Notes under the pieces: generated by a model
Told to the model about the DNA's origin: nothing
Database searches by the model: none
The model's input: the letters and a program-made list of their open reading frames with translations, nothing else
NCBI RefSeq assembly: GCF_014203665.1
Contig: NZ_JACHJN010000008.1
Location: 310,001 to 374,000, forward strand
Source of the DNA: Saccharothrix tamanrassetensis
GTDB taxonomy: Bacteria; Actinomycetota; Actinomycetes; Mycobacteriales; Pseudonocardiaceae
Reading direction: 5' to 3'
DNA: 64,000 nucleotides
Shown here: piece by piece, positions 40,624 to 50,020 of the stretch
How positions within the stretch are numbered: the first letter of the stretch is position 1
Layout: each line of letters begins with the position of its first letter
Translations under genes and position numbers: made by a program

Positions 40624-42615
40624 CTAGACGATGCCGGCTGCGATCAGCTGCTGCCAGATCTCGCCCTGGTCGACGACCTGGACGCCGAGCTTCTCGGCTT
40701 TGGCGGTCTTGCTCGCGCCGACGTCGGCACCGGTGATCAGGTAGTCGGTGCTCGCCGAGACCGAGGACGCGGTGGTCGCGCCGGCCTTCTCGCACAGTCG
40801 CTGGAAGGTGGGGCGGGGGACCTTCTCACCGGAGCGCGGGTCGCTGATCGCGCCGGTGATCACCACCGTCTTGTCGGCCAGCGGGGCGTCGGACGCGACC
40901 ACGGGCGGCAGGTCCTCCTCGCGCACGTCCAGGGAAACTCCGTGCTGCCGCAGCCGTTCCAGCTCGGGCCGCAGCCGGGCGAGGTGCTCGGTCAGCGAGG
41001 CGGCGACCTTCGGCCCGATGTCCTCCACGGCGACGAGTCGTTCCTCGCCCGCGTCGGCGACCTCCTCCAGCGAGCCGAACCCCGCGCGGCACAGCCGGGT
41101 GGCGGTGCCCTCCGAGGCCATCGGGATCGCCAGCCCGATCAGCGCCCGGCGCAGGCCCACGGCGCGGCTGGTGGCGATGGACTCGATCATGCGGGTGGCC
41201 GAGGTCTCGCCGATGCGGTCGAACTCCAGCAACCGCTCCTTGGTCAGGGTGTAGAAGTCCGACGGGTGTTCCAGGACGCCCGCCTCGGCGAGCCGCTCGA
41301 TCCACACCGGACCGACCGCCTCGATGTCCGCCGCCGCCCGCGACGCCCAGTGGATCAGCCGCCGCACGGTCTGCGCGGGGCAGGCGACGTTGGTGCAGAA
41401 CAGTTCGCGGCTGTTGCCCTGTTCGGTCAGCGGGTGCCCGCACGAGGGGCACGCGGTGGGCGGCTCGATCTCCCGCTCCGCGCCCGTGCGCTTGGACTCG
41501 TCCAGCACGCCCGCGACGAACGGGATCACGTCGCCGGCGCGGCGGACCAGCACCGTGTCGCCGATGCGGATGCCCCGCGCGCGAATGACCTCCTGGTTGG
41601 CCAGCGTCGCCCGGGTCACCGTCGTGCCGCCCACGAAGACCGGCTCCAGGTGGGCGACCGGGGCGATCTTGCCGGTCTTGCCGACGTCCCAGACCACATC
41701 GGACAGCACCGTGGTCTTCTCCTCGGCGGCGAACTTGAACGCCAACGCGCCCCGCGGCGAACTCGACCGCGTGCCGGCGGCCGCGTAGGCGTTGCGGTCG
41801 GCCAGCCGCAGCACGGCGCCGTCCAGGTCGTAGTCCAGGTCGTTGCGCTGCCGCTCGATCCCGCCGATCACCGCCTGGGCCGCCTCGGCGTCGTCGCAGT
41901 GCCGCATCTCGGCGACGTCGAACCCGAGCGTGCGCAGGCCGTGCTCCAGGTCGGCCGCCGCGGTGTCCGCGCTGGTGTCCAGGTCGAAGGCGAAGAACCG
42001 CAGGCGGCGCCCGGCGACCGTGGCCGGGTCCTTCGCCCGCAGGGTGCCGGCGGCGGCGTTGCGCGGGTTGATCAGCGGCTTGTCCGGGTGCGCGGTGTTG
42101 TAGGCGGCGAACGTGGAGCGCAGCATCACCGCCTCGCCCCGGACCTCGACCGGGCCCGGCGCGTCGACCCGGTCGGGAATCCCGTCGGTCAGCGCCCGGA
42201 CCAGGAAGGTCACGTCGTCCCCGGTCGTGCCGTCACCGCGGGTGACCGCCCGGGCCAGCCGCCCGTCCTCGTAGACCAGGGCCAGCGACAGGCCGTCCAG
42301 CTTCGGCATGACCACCACCGGCTGGCCGGGGAAGCGGTCGAAGAACGCGGCGACCTGCTCGGGCCGGGTCGCCTTCTCCAGCGACAGCATCGGACGCGAG
42401 TGCCGGACCGGGGCGTGCAGCACCGCCGGCGCGCCCACCTGCTCCAGGGGGTTCGGGTCGGGCGCCAGCTCCGGGTGTGCCTCGATCAGCCCCCGCAGCT
42501 CGTCCTCGATCGCGTCGTACTCGGCGTCCGCCACCGACGGCGAACCCCGGTAGTAGGCGTCACGCAGCACCACGACCTGGTCGGCGAGTTCCTGGATCCG
42601 TTCACGAGCGTCCAC
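40624..42615 (-). CDS. ligA: NAD-dependent DNA ligase (LigA-type, divergent)
   Basis: The protein (663 residues from GTG 42615, with AGGTAG upstream) has the full bacterial NAD-ligase layout. The Ia domain is recognised by YYRGSPSVADAEYD, the adenylation lysine by MPKLDGLSLAL (Lys105), then OB fold, a four-Cys zinc finger (CPSC, later CTNVAC), helix-hairpin-helix repeats and a C-terminal BRCT domain. Several usually strict positions differ: the residue before PK is Met rather than Glu and the hairpin segment reads GLAIPMASEGTA instead of a GIRHVGE-like form. It may be the second, non-housekeeping LigA of the organism. It seals DNA nicks by adenylation from NAD. Confidence 0.87.
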   Translation of the reverse strand: MDARERIQELADQVVVLRDAYYRGSPSVADAEYDAIEDELRGLIEAHPELAPDPNPLEQVGAPAVLHAPVRHSRPMLSLEKATRPEQVAAFFDRFPGQPVVVMPKLDGLSLALVYEDGRLARAVTRGDGTTGDDVTFLVRALTDGIPDRVDAPGPVEVRGEAVMLRSTFAAYNTAHPDKPLINPRNAAAGTLRAKDPATVAGRRLRFFAFDLDTSADTAAADLEHGLRTLGFDVAEMRHCDDAEAAQAVIGGIERQRNDLDYDLDGAVLRLADRNAYAAAGTRSSSPRGALAFKFAAEEKTTVLSDVVWDVGKTGKIAPVAHLEPVFVGGTTVTRATLANQEVIRARGIRIGDTVLVRRAGDVIPFVAGVLDESKRTGAEREIEPPTACPSCGHPLTEQGNSRELFCTNVACPAQTVRRLIHWASRAAADIEAVGPVWIERLAEAGVLEHPSDFYTLTKERLLEFDRIGETSATRMIESIATSRAVGLRRALIGLAIPMASEGTATRLCRAGFGSLEEVADAGEERLVAVEDIGPKVAASLTEHLARLRPELERLRQHGVSLDVREEDLPPVVASDAPLADKTVVITGAISDPRSGEKVPRPTFQRLCEKAGATTASSVSASTDYLITGADVGASKTAKAEKLGVQVVDQGEIWQQLIAAGIV

Positions 42616-42783
42616 GGCGAACAAGCTACCTGCGCCCACCGACAAACCGCCTCACCAGCGTTCGTCCGGGTGGGTGCGGGGGTGTGCCGGTGGGGCAGCC
42701 CTTCGTCGGTTGACACCGTGCCACGCCGGTCACAACACTCGCTGGAACGCGTTCAGCCCCGGCGAATCGGCTGGAGGGTCACC

Positions 42784-44154
42784 GTGGCGGACCCGTCGGG
42801 CACCACCGGCACCGGCGGTCTGCGGCGCGCGCTCACCGGGCGGCAGTTGGGCATGATCGGTCTCGGCGGCGCCATCGGGACGGGGCTGTTCCTCGGTTCG
42901 GCGCTCGCCATCTCCCACGCCGGGCCCGCGACGGTCCTCGCGTACGCGTTGTGCGCCCTCGTCGCGTTCGTCATCGCCTGGGCGCTGGCCGAGATGGTCG
43001 TGGTGCACCCGGAAGCCGGGTCGTTCGGCGCCATCGCACACCGGTACCTCGGGCCGCTGGCCGGTTTCGTGCAGCGCTGGACCTACTGGACCATCCAGGC
43101 CATCGCGGTCGGCGGAGAGATCGTCGCGGCGGGGCTGTACGTCCGGTTCTGGTGGCCGCAGCTGCCCCTGTGGCCGCTCGTGGTCACCTTCGCCGTGCTG
43201 GCGCTCGGCACGAACGCGTTGGCGGTGCGGTTCTTCGGCACGGTGGAGTACTGGCTCGCGATGATCAAGGTGGTCGCCATCGCGGTCTTCATCGGGCTGG
43301 GCCTGGTGCTGATCACGGTGGGCCTGCCCAGGTCGCCGGCGACCGGCCTGGCCAACCTCACCGCCCACGGCGGGTTCCTGCCCAACGGCCTGGAGGGGCT
43401 GTTCCTCGCCATGGTGTTCGTGTTGTTCAGCTACATCGGCACCGAGGTCGTCGCGGTCACCGCCGCCGAGTCGGAACGCCCCGAACGCGACATCCCGCGC
43501 GCCGCGCGCCGCATGGTGCTCCGACTCGTGTTGTTCTACGTCCTCGCGATAGCCGTCGTGGTCGCCGTGGCACCCTGGACCGCGACCGCCCAGGGCGGGG
43601 CCGTCGACGCCAGTCCGTTCGTCCGCGTGGTCGAGGGCGCGGGCATCCCGGCCGCCGCCACGATCGTCAACTTCGTCGTGCTCACCGCGGCGTTGTCCAG
43701 TGCCAACACCAACCTGTACCTGACGACGCGGATGCTGCACTCGCTGGCAGCCGACAGGTACGCGCCCGCGTGGGCCGGTCGGGTGAGCCGGACCGGTGTG
43801 CCGCGCAACGCCCTCGCGCTGTCCGCGTCGGGGCCCGGCCTAGCCATCGCCCTGTCCGCCGTCACCGACAGCGCCTACCTGGCCCTGTTCGGCATCTCGG
43901 TGTTCGGCGCGCTGCTGGTGTGGATCCTGATCCTGTCGACGCACTGGGCGTTCCGCCGCGCCGCGACCCGGCGGTCACCGGTCCGGCTGTGGGGTGCGCC
44001 GGTCACGTCCGGGCTCGCCGCGCTGTTCCTGCTCGCCGTCTTGGTGTCCACGGCGTTCATCGACGGGCTGGACACCGCCTGGATGGTGGGCCTGCCGTTC
44101 TTCGCGGTGCTGGTCGTCGCGCACACCGTGATCACCCGACGGCGGTCGCGCTGA
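42784..44154 (+). CDS. APC-family amino acid permease
   Basis: The GTG at 42784 follows GGAGGG. The 456-residue protein has about twelve membrane helices and the amino acid-polyamine-organocation signature RRALTGRQLGMIGLGGAIGT at the start, followed by GTGLFLGSA. The segment FSYIGTEVVAVTAAESERPE is typical of the GABA/proline/lysine permease subgroup. It likely imports an amino acid by proton symport. A small hairpin follows its stop, then the amidohydrolase gene 0.3 kb downstream. Substrate prediction beyond amino acids is not safe. Confidence 0.9.
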   Translation: MADPSGTTGTGGLRRALTGRQLGMIGLGGAIGTGLFLGSALAISHAGPATVLAYALCALVAFVIAWALAEMVVVHPEAGSFGAIAHRYLGPLAGFVQRWTYWTIQAIAVGGEIVAAGLYVRFWWPQLPLWPLVVTFAVLALGTNALAVRFFGTVEYWLAMIKVVAIAVFIGLGLVLITVGLPRSPATGLANLTAHGGFLPNGLEGLFLAMVFVLFSYIGTEVVAVTAAESERPERDIPRAARRMVLRLVLFYVLAIAVVVAVAPWTATAQGGAVDASPFVRVVEGAGIPAAATIVNFVVLTAALSSANTNLYLTTRMLHSLAADRYAPAWAGRVSRTGVPRNALALSASGPGLAIALSAVTDSAYLALFGISVFGALLVWILILSTHWAFRRAATRRSPVRLWGAPVTSGLAALFLLAVLVSTAFIDGLDTAWMVGLPFFAVLVVAHTVITRRRSR

Positions 44155-44456
44155 AGGCGTGCGCAACCGGTGCACGCCGTCGCGGGTGCTCCGTCGGGCG
44201 CCGGCTTGGCCGTCAGCGCATCCTTCTTGTCCGGTGCCGCATGGCCACCCGCGAGCGGGTTCCGCCGGGGCTCGGGCACGCCAAGACTGCCCGGGTCAGG
44301 GAGTGAGGAGCCGCATGTCCAGTCCGGGTGCCCAGTGGTCGCTCGCCGGGCGCGGCGGGTCCGAACTCCGCCATCCCGCCTTCGGCGTGCATCGACGGCT
44401 GCCGGGTGCTGCCGCGCGTGGTGCCGTCCGCGGCCTGACCGGGGAGTGACCGCACC
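44155..44456. other. Spacer between the permease and amidohydrolase genes
   Basis: The 302 bases contain a small hairpin directly after the permease stop (GGCGTGC at 44156-44162 with GCACGCC at 44172-44178) and a possible 44-codon frame (44315-44449). The rest shows no clear signal. Confidence 0.45.
44315..44449 (+). CDS. Possible 44-aa leader peptide before the amidohydrolase, uncertain
   Basis: An ATG at 44315 follows GAGTGAGGAG with good spacing, and the frame closes seven bases before the TTG start of the amidohydrolase. Codon bias is moderate (about three quarters of third bases are G or C). The peptide is basic with no membrane segment. It may serve translational coupling or be chance. 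Confidence 0.25.
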   Translation: MSSPGAQWSLAGRGGSELRHPAFGVHRRLPGAAARGAVRGLTGE

Positions 44457-46091
44457 TTGGCAGCCGATCTGATCCTCACCAACGCAACCGTCTACACCGT
44501 CGACCGCGCGCGTCCCCGGGCCACCTCGCTGGCCGTCGAGGGCGGCCGGGTGGTCTCGCTCGACGAGGTCGAGCCCGGGCCGGACACCGAGGTCCGCGAC
44601 CTGGGCGGCGCGTTCGTCATGCCCGGGCTGGTCGACGTGCACAACCACCACGCGCTGGCCGGGCGGGCCGAGCTGTTCGAGCTCACCTTCGGCGGCGACC
44701 TGGACTTCGAGGCGATCCTGGACGCGGTCCGGCACCGGTCGCGCGACCTCGGCCCGGACGAGTGGGTGGTCGGCGGCGCCTGGGCGTCGACGCTGGTGGA
44801 GAGGCTGTCGCACGAGTCCGCCCGACGCGCGCTCGACGCGGCGGCGGGTGGCCGGCCGGTCATGCTCTCCGACGACAGCAGGCACAACCGGTGGGTGAGC
44901 AGCCGGGCGCTGGAACTGGCCGGGGTCACCGCGTCGACCCCGGACCCGGCGGGCGGCGTGATCGTCCGCGACCCGGTCACCGGTAGCCCTTGCGGGGTGC
45001 TGCTGGAGGCCGCGGGCGTGCAGGTCGAGCGGGCGGTGCGGAAGACCGGCACGCTGACCGAGGAGCAGCACGCGCGCGCGTCGCAGCACGCGATCGGCAT
45101 CCTGCACTCCTACGGCATCACCGCGTTCCAGGACGCCGGGGTGTCGGTCGACATCCTCAACGCGCTCAAGTCGCTCGACGACGCCGGCCGGCTGGACGCC
45201 TGGGTGGTGACGTCGCTGCTGGTCAACGACCCGATCTTCGGCTACGACCCGATCGGGTCGGCGCTGATGGAGGTCGGTGAGCGCTACCGCAGCGAGCACC
45301 ACCGGCCGGACTTCGTGAAGATCTTCCTCGACGGCGTCCCGCCGACCCGCACGGCGGCGTTCCTGGAGCCCTACCTGCCCGACGAGGTGCACGGCGACTG
45401 CTTCCACGGCGCGCCGACCATGCCGCCCGCCGAGCTGGAGGGCTGGCTGCGCGCCGCCGCCCGGGCCGGGCTGTCCGCCAAGATCCACTGCACCGGCGAC
45501 GCCTCGGTGCGCGCCACGCTGGACGCGGTGGAGAAGCTGCGCGGCGAGGGCTACACCGACACCCGGTTCCAGGTGGCGCACGGGCAGTTCGTGCACCCCG
45601 ACGACCTCGCGCGGTTCGGCGCGCTGGGCGTCGCCGCGGACATCTCGCCGTTCCTGTGGGTGCCCGGCGTGATCCCCACGGCCATCGCGAACGTGCTGCC
45701 CGCCGAGCGCGCGGCCCGCATGCAGCCCAACCGCGCGCTGCTGGACAGCGGTGCCCTGGTCGCGGGCGGGTCGGACTGGCCGGTCAGCGAGTCGCCGAAC
45801 GCCTGGGAGGGCATCCAGGGCCTGGTGACCCGGCAGGACCCGGCGGGCGCCCACGCGGGCGCGCTGTGGCCCGAGCAGGCCATCACGCTCGCCGAGGCGG
45901 TCGAGGCGTTCACCCTCTCGGGGGCCCGCGCGATGGGGGTCGACGACGTCACCGGGTCGCTGACGCCGGGCAAGTCGGCCGACTTCATCGTGCTCGACCG
46001 CAATCCGTTCGAGAGCGCGACCGCGGAGCTGCACGCCACCGAGGTGACCGAGACGTGGTTCGCCGGGCGCAAGGTGTTCGAGCGCGAGTGA
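44457..46091 (+). CDS. YtcJ-type metal-dependent amidohydrolase
   Basis: The TTG at 44457 starts 544 residues. The amidohydrolase TIM-barrel is marked by GAFVMPGLVDVHNHHALAG, with the metal-binding HxH, by KIHCTGDASV and by the late Asp region GSDWPVSESPN. The C-terminal GKSADFIVLDRNPFE is the normal end of the composite beta domain. YtcJ-type enzymes hydrolyse N-substituted amino acids, formamides or related amides. An amino acid permease gene lies upstream on the same strand, so a role in amide or amino acid use fits. The exact substrate is unknown. Confidence 0.88.
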   Translation: MAADLILTNATVYTVDRARPRATSLAVEGGRVVSLDEVEPGPDTEVRDLGGAFVMPGLVDVHNHHALAGRAELFELTFGGDLDFEAILDAVRHRSRDLGPDEWVVGGAWASTLVERLSHESARRALDAAAGGRPVMLSDDSRHNRWVSSRALELAGVTASTPDPAGGVIVRDPVTGSPCGVLLEAAGVQVERAVRKTGTLTEEQHARASQHAIGILHSYGITAFQDAGVSVDILNALKSLDDAGRLDAWVVTSLLVNDPIFGYDPIGSALMEVGERYRSEHHRPDFVKIFLDGVPPTRTAAFLEPYLPDEVHGDCFHGAPTMPPAELEGWLRAAARAGLSAKIHCTGDASVRATLDAVEKLRGEGYTDTRFQVAHGQFVHPDDLARFGALGVAADISPFLWVPGVIPTAIANVLPAERAARMQPNRALLDSGALVAGGSDWPVSESPNAWEGIQGLVTRQDPAGAHAGALWPEQAITLAEAVEAFTLSGARAMGVDDVTGSLTPGKSADFIVLDRNPFESATAELHATEVTETWFAGRKVFERE

Positions 46092-46109
46092 GCCCGACGG
46101 AAAGCCCGA

Positions 46110-46205
46110 GGACTGAGCACAACGGACTGAGCACAACGGACTGAGCACAACGGACTGAGCACAACGGACTGAACGCGAGGGACTGAACGCAAGGCCTGAG
46201 CGTCA
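46110..46205. repeat. 14-bp tandem repeat array
   Basis: Four identical units GGACTGAGCACAAC (46110-46165) are followed by GGACTGAACGCGAG and GGACTGAACGCAAG (to 46193) and a degenerate partial unit (to about 46205). The array starts 18 bases after the amidohydrolase stop. Every unit contains TGA on the plus strand. Confidence 0.9.
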
Positions 46206-46235
46206 CCGGCCGGAACCGCATGTCGCGGTAGCGCG

Positions 46236-46268
46236 CCGTGGGCCTGCCGTGGTCAGGCAGGCCCACGG
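46236..46268. terminator. Strong hairpin, terminator of the amidohydrolase gene
   Basis: Perfect 13-bp arms CCGTGGGCCTGCC and GGCAGGCCCACGG enclose a 7-base loop. There is no U-tract, as is common for actinobacterial terminators. Confidence 0.75.
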
Positions 46269-46399
46269 ACGTCAGCCCACCCCTCCGCGGACGCGCCACG
46301 TTAAGCCGAGGGCTTCTGATGTGCGCCCTACGGCCCCGGGCGAGCCTGCCGGACACGCCCGGGGCAGCGGTCGGGCTGGTCGGACGTTAGGTTTCGTCC

Positions 46400-48097
46400 A
46401 TGAACGATTCCCCGGACGTCAAGCCGCGCAGTCGTGATGTCACCGACGGCCTGGAGCGCGCCGCCGCGCGCGGGATGCTCCGGGCGGTGGGCATGGGTGA
46501 CGACGACTGGGAGAAGCCCCAGATCGGCGTCGCGTCGTCGTGGAACGAGATCACGCCGTGCAACCTGTCGTTGGACCGGCTCGCCAAGGCGAGCAAGGAC
46601 GGCGTGCACGCCGCGGGCGGCTACCCGCTGGAGTTCGGCACGATCTCCGTGTCGGACGGCATCTCGATGGGCCACGTGGGCATGCACTTCTCCCTGGTGT
46701 CGCGCGAGGTGATCGCGGACAGCGTGGAGACCGTCATGCAGGCGGAGCGGCTCGACGGCTCGGTGCTGCTGGCGGGCTGCGACAAGTCGCTGCCCGGGAT
46801 GCTGATGGCGGCGGCCCGGCTCGACCTGGCGAGCGTGTTCCTCTACGCGGGCTCGATCCTGCCCGGCCGGGTCAGGCTGTCGGACGGCAGCGAGCGCGAG
46901 GTCACGATCATCGACGCCTTCGAGGCGGTCGGCGCCTGCGCCAGGGGGCTGATGAGCCGCGCCGACGTCGACCTGATCGAGCGCGCCATCTGCCCCGGCG
47001 AGGGCGCGTGCGGCGGGATGTACACCGCGAACACCATGGCGAGCGCGGCCGAGGCGCTGGGGATGTCGCTGCCCGGCAGCGCGGCACCGCCCGCGACGGA
47101 CCGGCGGCGCGACGGGTTCGCCCGGCGGTCCGGCCAGGCCGTGGTGGAGATGCTGCGCAAGGGGATCACCGCTCGGCAGATCATGACCCGCGAGGCGTTC
47201 GAGAACGCGATCGCCGTGGTGATGGCGTTCGGCGGTTCCACCAACGCGGTGCTGCACCTGCTCGCCATCGCGCACGAGGCGGAGGTGGACCTGAGCCTGG
47301 ACGACTTCACGCGGATCGGTGCCGAGGTGCCGCACCTGGCGGACGTGAAGCCGTTCGGGCGGCACGTGATGACCGACGTCGACCGCATCGGAGGGGTGCC
47401 CGTGGTGATGAAGGCGCTGCTGGACGCGGGCCTGCTGCACGGCGACTGCCTGACCGTCACCGGGCGCACGGTCGCCGAGAACCTGGCCGACATCGCGCCG
47501 CCGGACCCCGACGGCACGGTGCTGCGCGCGATGGCCACGCCGATCCACCGGACCGGCGGCATCACGATCCTGCGCGGATCCCTGGCACCGGACGGCGCCG
47601 TCGTGAAGTCCGCCGGGTTCGACTCCGACGTGTTCACCGGTACCGCCAGGGTGTTCGACCGCGAACGCGCCGCGATGGACGCGCTGGAGGACGGCACGAT
47701 CACCGCGGGCGACGTCGTGGTCATCCGCTACGAGGGCCCCAAGGGCGGGCCGGGGATGCGCGAGATGCTCGCCATCACCGCGGCGATCAAGGGCGCGGGG
47801 CTGGGCAAGGACGTCCTGCTGCTCACCGACGGCCGGTTCTCCGGCGGCACGACCGGCCTGTGCGTCGGCCACGTCGCGCCGGAAGCGGCGGACGGCGGGC
47901 CGATCGCGTTCGTCCGCGACGGCGACCCGATCACCCTCGACGTGGCCAACGGCACGTTGGACGTCGGCGTGGACGCCGCCGAGCTGGCCGCCCGCCGCGA
48001 GGGTTGGGCGCCGCTGCCCGCCCGCTACCGGCGCGGCGTGCTGGCCAAGTACGCCAAGCTCGTCGGGTCGGCTTCGCGCGGTGCGGTCTGCGGCTAG
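46400..48097 (+). CDS. ilvD: Dihydroxy-acid dehydratase
   Basis: IlvD dehydrates 2,3-dihydroxy-isovalerate and its methyl homologue in valine and isoleucine synthesis. The 565-residue protein starts at ATG 46400 and has all hallmark segments: [14 protein letters not shown] with Cys54, [12 protein letters not shown] with Cys127, and [16 protein letters not shown] with the third cluster Cys (Cys204). Substrate and metal segments [18 protein letters not shown] and [18 protein letters not shown] are intact. Length and order are normal. It is a single gene with a hairpin after its stop. Hydro-lyases for sugar acids are the main alternative, but the motifs fit IlvD. Confidence 0.93.
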   Translation: MNDSPDVKPRSRDVTDGLERAAARGMLRAVGMGDDDWEKPQIGVASSWNEITPCNLSLDRLAKASKDGVHAAGGYPLEFGTISVSDGISMGHVGMHFSLVSREVIADSVETVMQAERLDGSVLLAGCDKSLPGMLMAAARLDLASVFLYAGSILPGRVRLSDGSEREVTIIDAFEAVGACARGLMSRADVDLIERAICPGEGACGGMYTANTMASAAEALGMSLPGSAAPPATDRRRDGFARRSGQAVVEMLRKGITARQIMTREAFENAIAVVMAFGGSTNAVLHLLAIAHEAEVDLSLDDFTRIGAEVPHLADVKPFGRHVMTDVDRIGGVPVVMKALLDAGLLHGDCLTVTGRTVAENLADIAPPDPDGTVLRAMATPIHRTGGITILRGSLAPDGAVVKSAGFDSDVFTGTARVFDRERAAMDALEDGTITAGDVVVIRYEGPKGGPGMREMLAITAAIKGAGLGKDVLLLTDGRFSGGTTGLCVGHVAPEAADGGPIAFVRDGDPITLDVANGTLDVGVDAAELAARREGWAPLPARYRRGVLAKYAKLVGSASRGAVCG

Positions 48098-48120
48098 CCC
48101 GCGCGGTCGGCGGCGTCGGT

Positions 48121-48149
48121 CGGCGGCGGTCGGGGCCGGTCCGCCGCCG
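48121..48149. terminator. Hairpin after ilvD
   Basis: Perfect 9-bp arms CGGCGGCGG and CCGCCGCCG enclose 11 bases, starting 23 bases after the ilvD stop and before the convergent pucR gene. Confidence 0.55.
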
Positions 48150-48340
48150 GCCGAACAGCCCCCGGGCGGTGACGCGGCCTCGCCGACCTGGTCGGATGAC
48201 CGCGGACGAGGACGTCATCGCGAGGCAGGCGTCGATCGCCGGCACCGGGACGCGGGTGATGCTCCGCTGATGCGCCGTGACGTGCCGGCTCGCCGCCGTG
48301 GGTGTCACGGTCACCGTGTTCACCACCGGGATGCCGCAGC

Positions 48341-49957
48341 TCACCCGGGCATCAGCCGCAGGTGCAGCATCGCGGCGAACCGGGCATCGGGGTCGGTCAG
48401 GTCGAGCCCGCCCACCTCCGACAGCCGCCGCAACCGGTACCGGAACGTGTTCTGGTGCACGTACATCGCGGCCGAGGCCGCCGCTACGTCGCCGAACGCG
48501 TCCAGCCAGGCCCGCAGCGTCTGGACCAGGTTCCCGCCGTGCGTGGCGTCGTAGGCGGCCAACCGCGCGATGGGCCCGGCCGGCGGATCACCCTGCGCCG
48601 CCATCAGGTCGCGCAGTTCCAGCAGCAGCACCTCCACCTCCACGTCGGCCAGCTGCGCCACCCGCCGGGCACCGGCCCCGGACCGCAGCACCCGCAACGC
48701 CCGGTCGGCGGCGGTCCGGGACCGGCGCAAGCCGGCCACGTCCAGCGCCACGCACCCGACGCCGATCCGGGCCCGCACCCGTACCCCGACGCGTTCCACG
48801 AAGTCGCAGGCCACCCGGATCGCATCGGCCACGTCCGGAACGGGCACGATCGCGTAGGCCACGTCGCCGAGCAGGGCGACCGCCGACCGGGGGTAGACCG
48901 CGCCCAGGTGCATGGCGAACGCGTCGGACACCCGCTTCTGCTCGCCCACCAGCCGGGTGTGCTCGTCCACGCTGGGGTCGCTCGGATCGGCGGGCGACAT
49001 GGCCAGTACCACGGCGGTCCGCCCCACCAGCCCCAGCCGCCGCACCGCCTCGGCGGCCGCGGGCCCGGCCTCCAGCGCCTGCCCGACCAGGTCCGCGCGC
49101 AGCCGCCGCTGCACGTCCGCCCCGGCCCGCAGCCGCATCATGTGCAGCGCGACCAGCTTCGCCGCGTCCTGGAACGCCCTGGTCCGCTCGGGGTTCAGGG
49201 GTGCCCGCACGGCCGCCCAGATCGACCCCAGCACCTCGTCACCGGCCCGGACGGCGATCGCCACCCTGGGCATCACCAGGTCGTCCAGGCCGGCCGCCAG
49301 CGGATCGACGTACACCGGCCGGTCCCCGCGGTACAGCTCGCGGAACACCCCCATCTCCTCCATCGACCGGGTGTACCGGTCGGGCACCTGCCGCCCCAGG
49401 ATCGTCTCCACCCGCGACGGGTCGGCCTCCTCCTGGCGCCCGGAGAAGGCCAGCACCCGGGAACTGCGGTCCTCGATCGTCACCGGCGCGTCCAGCAGTG
49501 CCGCCACCGCGTTGGCCAGCGCGAACAGGTCCCCGGACGCCGGACCGCCGACCGCCTCCGACCCGTCCGCGCCCACGTCGCCGTCGGCGAGCAGCGACCG
49601 CAGCAACGCCGCGAGCTGGGCCCAGGACGCGCCCCGCGTCAGCCCCAGCAGCGCCACCCCCGACTCCCGGACGGAGGCGGCCAGCTCCTCCGAGACGGGC
49701 ACCGGCGACCGCACCACCAGGGCCGCGGCGGTCGAACCACCCAGCCGCCGCAGGGCGCCGGAGATCGCGGGCACCCCTTCGATCCCCACCCCGAGCACCA
49801 GCGCGCGCGGTGGCAGCACGGGCTCGTCCAGCGGATCGTGGATGACGACGCCGTCGATGTGGTCCACGCCGTCCGGGTCGCCGTACGCGAGGTCGAGCAG
49901 GGTCGTGCCCAGGTCCTCCAGGACCCGGCCGAGGCCGGCGCGCGGACGTGTGCTCAT
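48341..49957 (-). CDS. PucR-family transcriptional regulator
   Basis: The 538-residue protein starts at ATG 49957. The N-terminal half has the purine-catabolism regulator-type domain (about 20-130) and a GAF-like middle (about 150-290). The C-terminus has the PucR helix-turn-helix: LVQTLRAWLDAFGDVAAASA and YVHQNTFRYRLRRLSEVGG. It is the last gene of a minus-strand run with hydrolase, M20 and racemase genes. Two copies of a palindrome TTCGTCG-N4-CGACGAA lie 15 and 46 bases upstream of its start; two more lie in the divergent promoter at 53156-53205. It is the probable regulator of both operons, sensing an imported amino acid or peptide (inference). Confidence 0.9.
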   Translation of the reverse strand: MSTRPRAGLGRVLEDLGTTLLDLAYGDPDGVDHIDGVVIHDPLDEPVLPPRALVLGVGIEGVPAISGALRRLGGSTAAALVVRSPVPVSEELAASVRESGVALLGLTRGASWAQLAALLRSLLADGDVGADGSEAVGGPASGDLFALANAVAALLDAPVTIEDRSSRVLAFSGRQEEADPSRVETILGRQVPDRYTRSMEEMGVFRELYRGDRPVYVDPLAAGLDDLVMPRVAIAVRAGDEVLGSIWAAVRAPLNPERTRAFQDAAKLVALHMMRLRAGADVQRRLRADLVGQALEAGPAAAEAVRRLGLVGRTAVVLAMSPADPSDPSVDEHTRLVGEQKRVSDAFAMHLGAVYPRSAVALLGDVAYAIVPVPDVADAIRVACDFVERVGVRVRARIGVGCVALDVAGLRRSRTAADRALRVLRSGAGARRVAQLADVEVEVLLLELRDLMAAQGDPPAGPIARLAAYDATHGGNLVQTLRAWLDAFGDVAAASAAMYVHQNTFRYRLRRLSEVGGLDLTDPDARFAAMLHLRLMPG

Positions 49958-49971
49958 CACATCGGCCCCCG

Positions 49972-49989
49972 TTCGTCGGACACGACGGG
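49972..49989. promoter_or_regulatory. Candidate PucR operator 1
   Basis: TTCGTCG-GACA-CGACGGG: one arm perfect, the other five of seven. It is 31 bp, about three helical turns, from operator 2. Confidence 0.6.
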
Positions 49990-50002
49990 AGTGTGCGCCC
50001 GG

Positions 50003-50020
50003 TTCGTCGGTCACGACAAC
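50003..50020. promoter_or_regulatory. Candidate PucR operator 2
   Basis: TTCGTCG-GTCA-CGACAAC: first arm perfect, second five of seven. It overlaps the stop codon of the racemase gene. Confidence 0.6.

Larger units (their letters stand above)
46092..46399. other. Intergenic region with tandem repeats and terminator before ilvD
   Basis: This 308-base gap holds a tandem array of 14-bp units (46110-46193), a strong hairpin (46236-46268) and the promoter region of ilvD. No leader peptide rich in branched-chain codons was recognised. Confidence 0.7.

Noticed and set aside
46110-46205. Possible CRISPR array
   Set aside because: The 14-bp units are directly adjacent without spacers and no cas gene is near. 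It is an ordinary tandem repeat.
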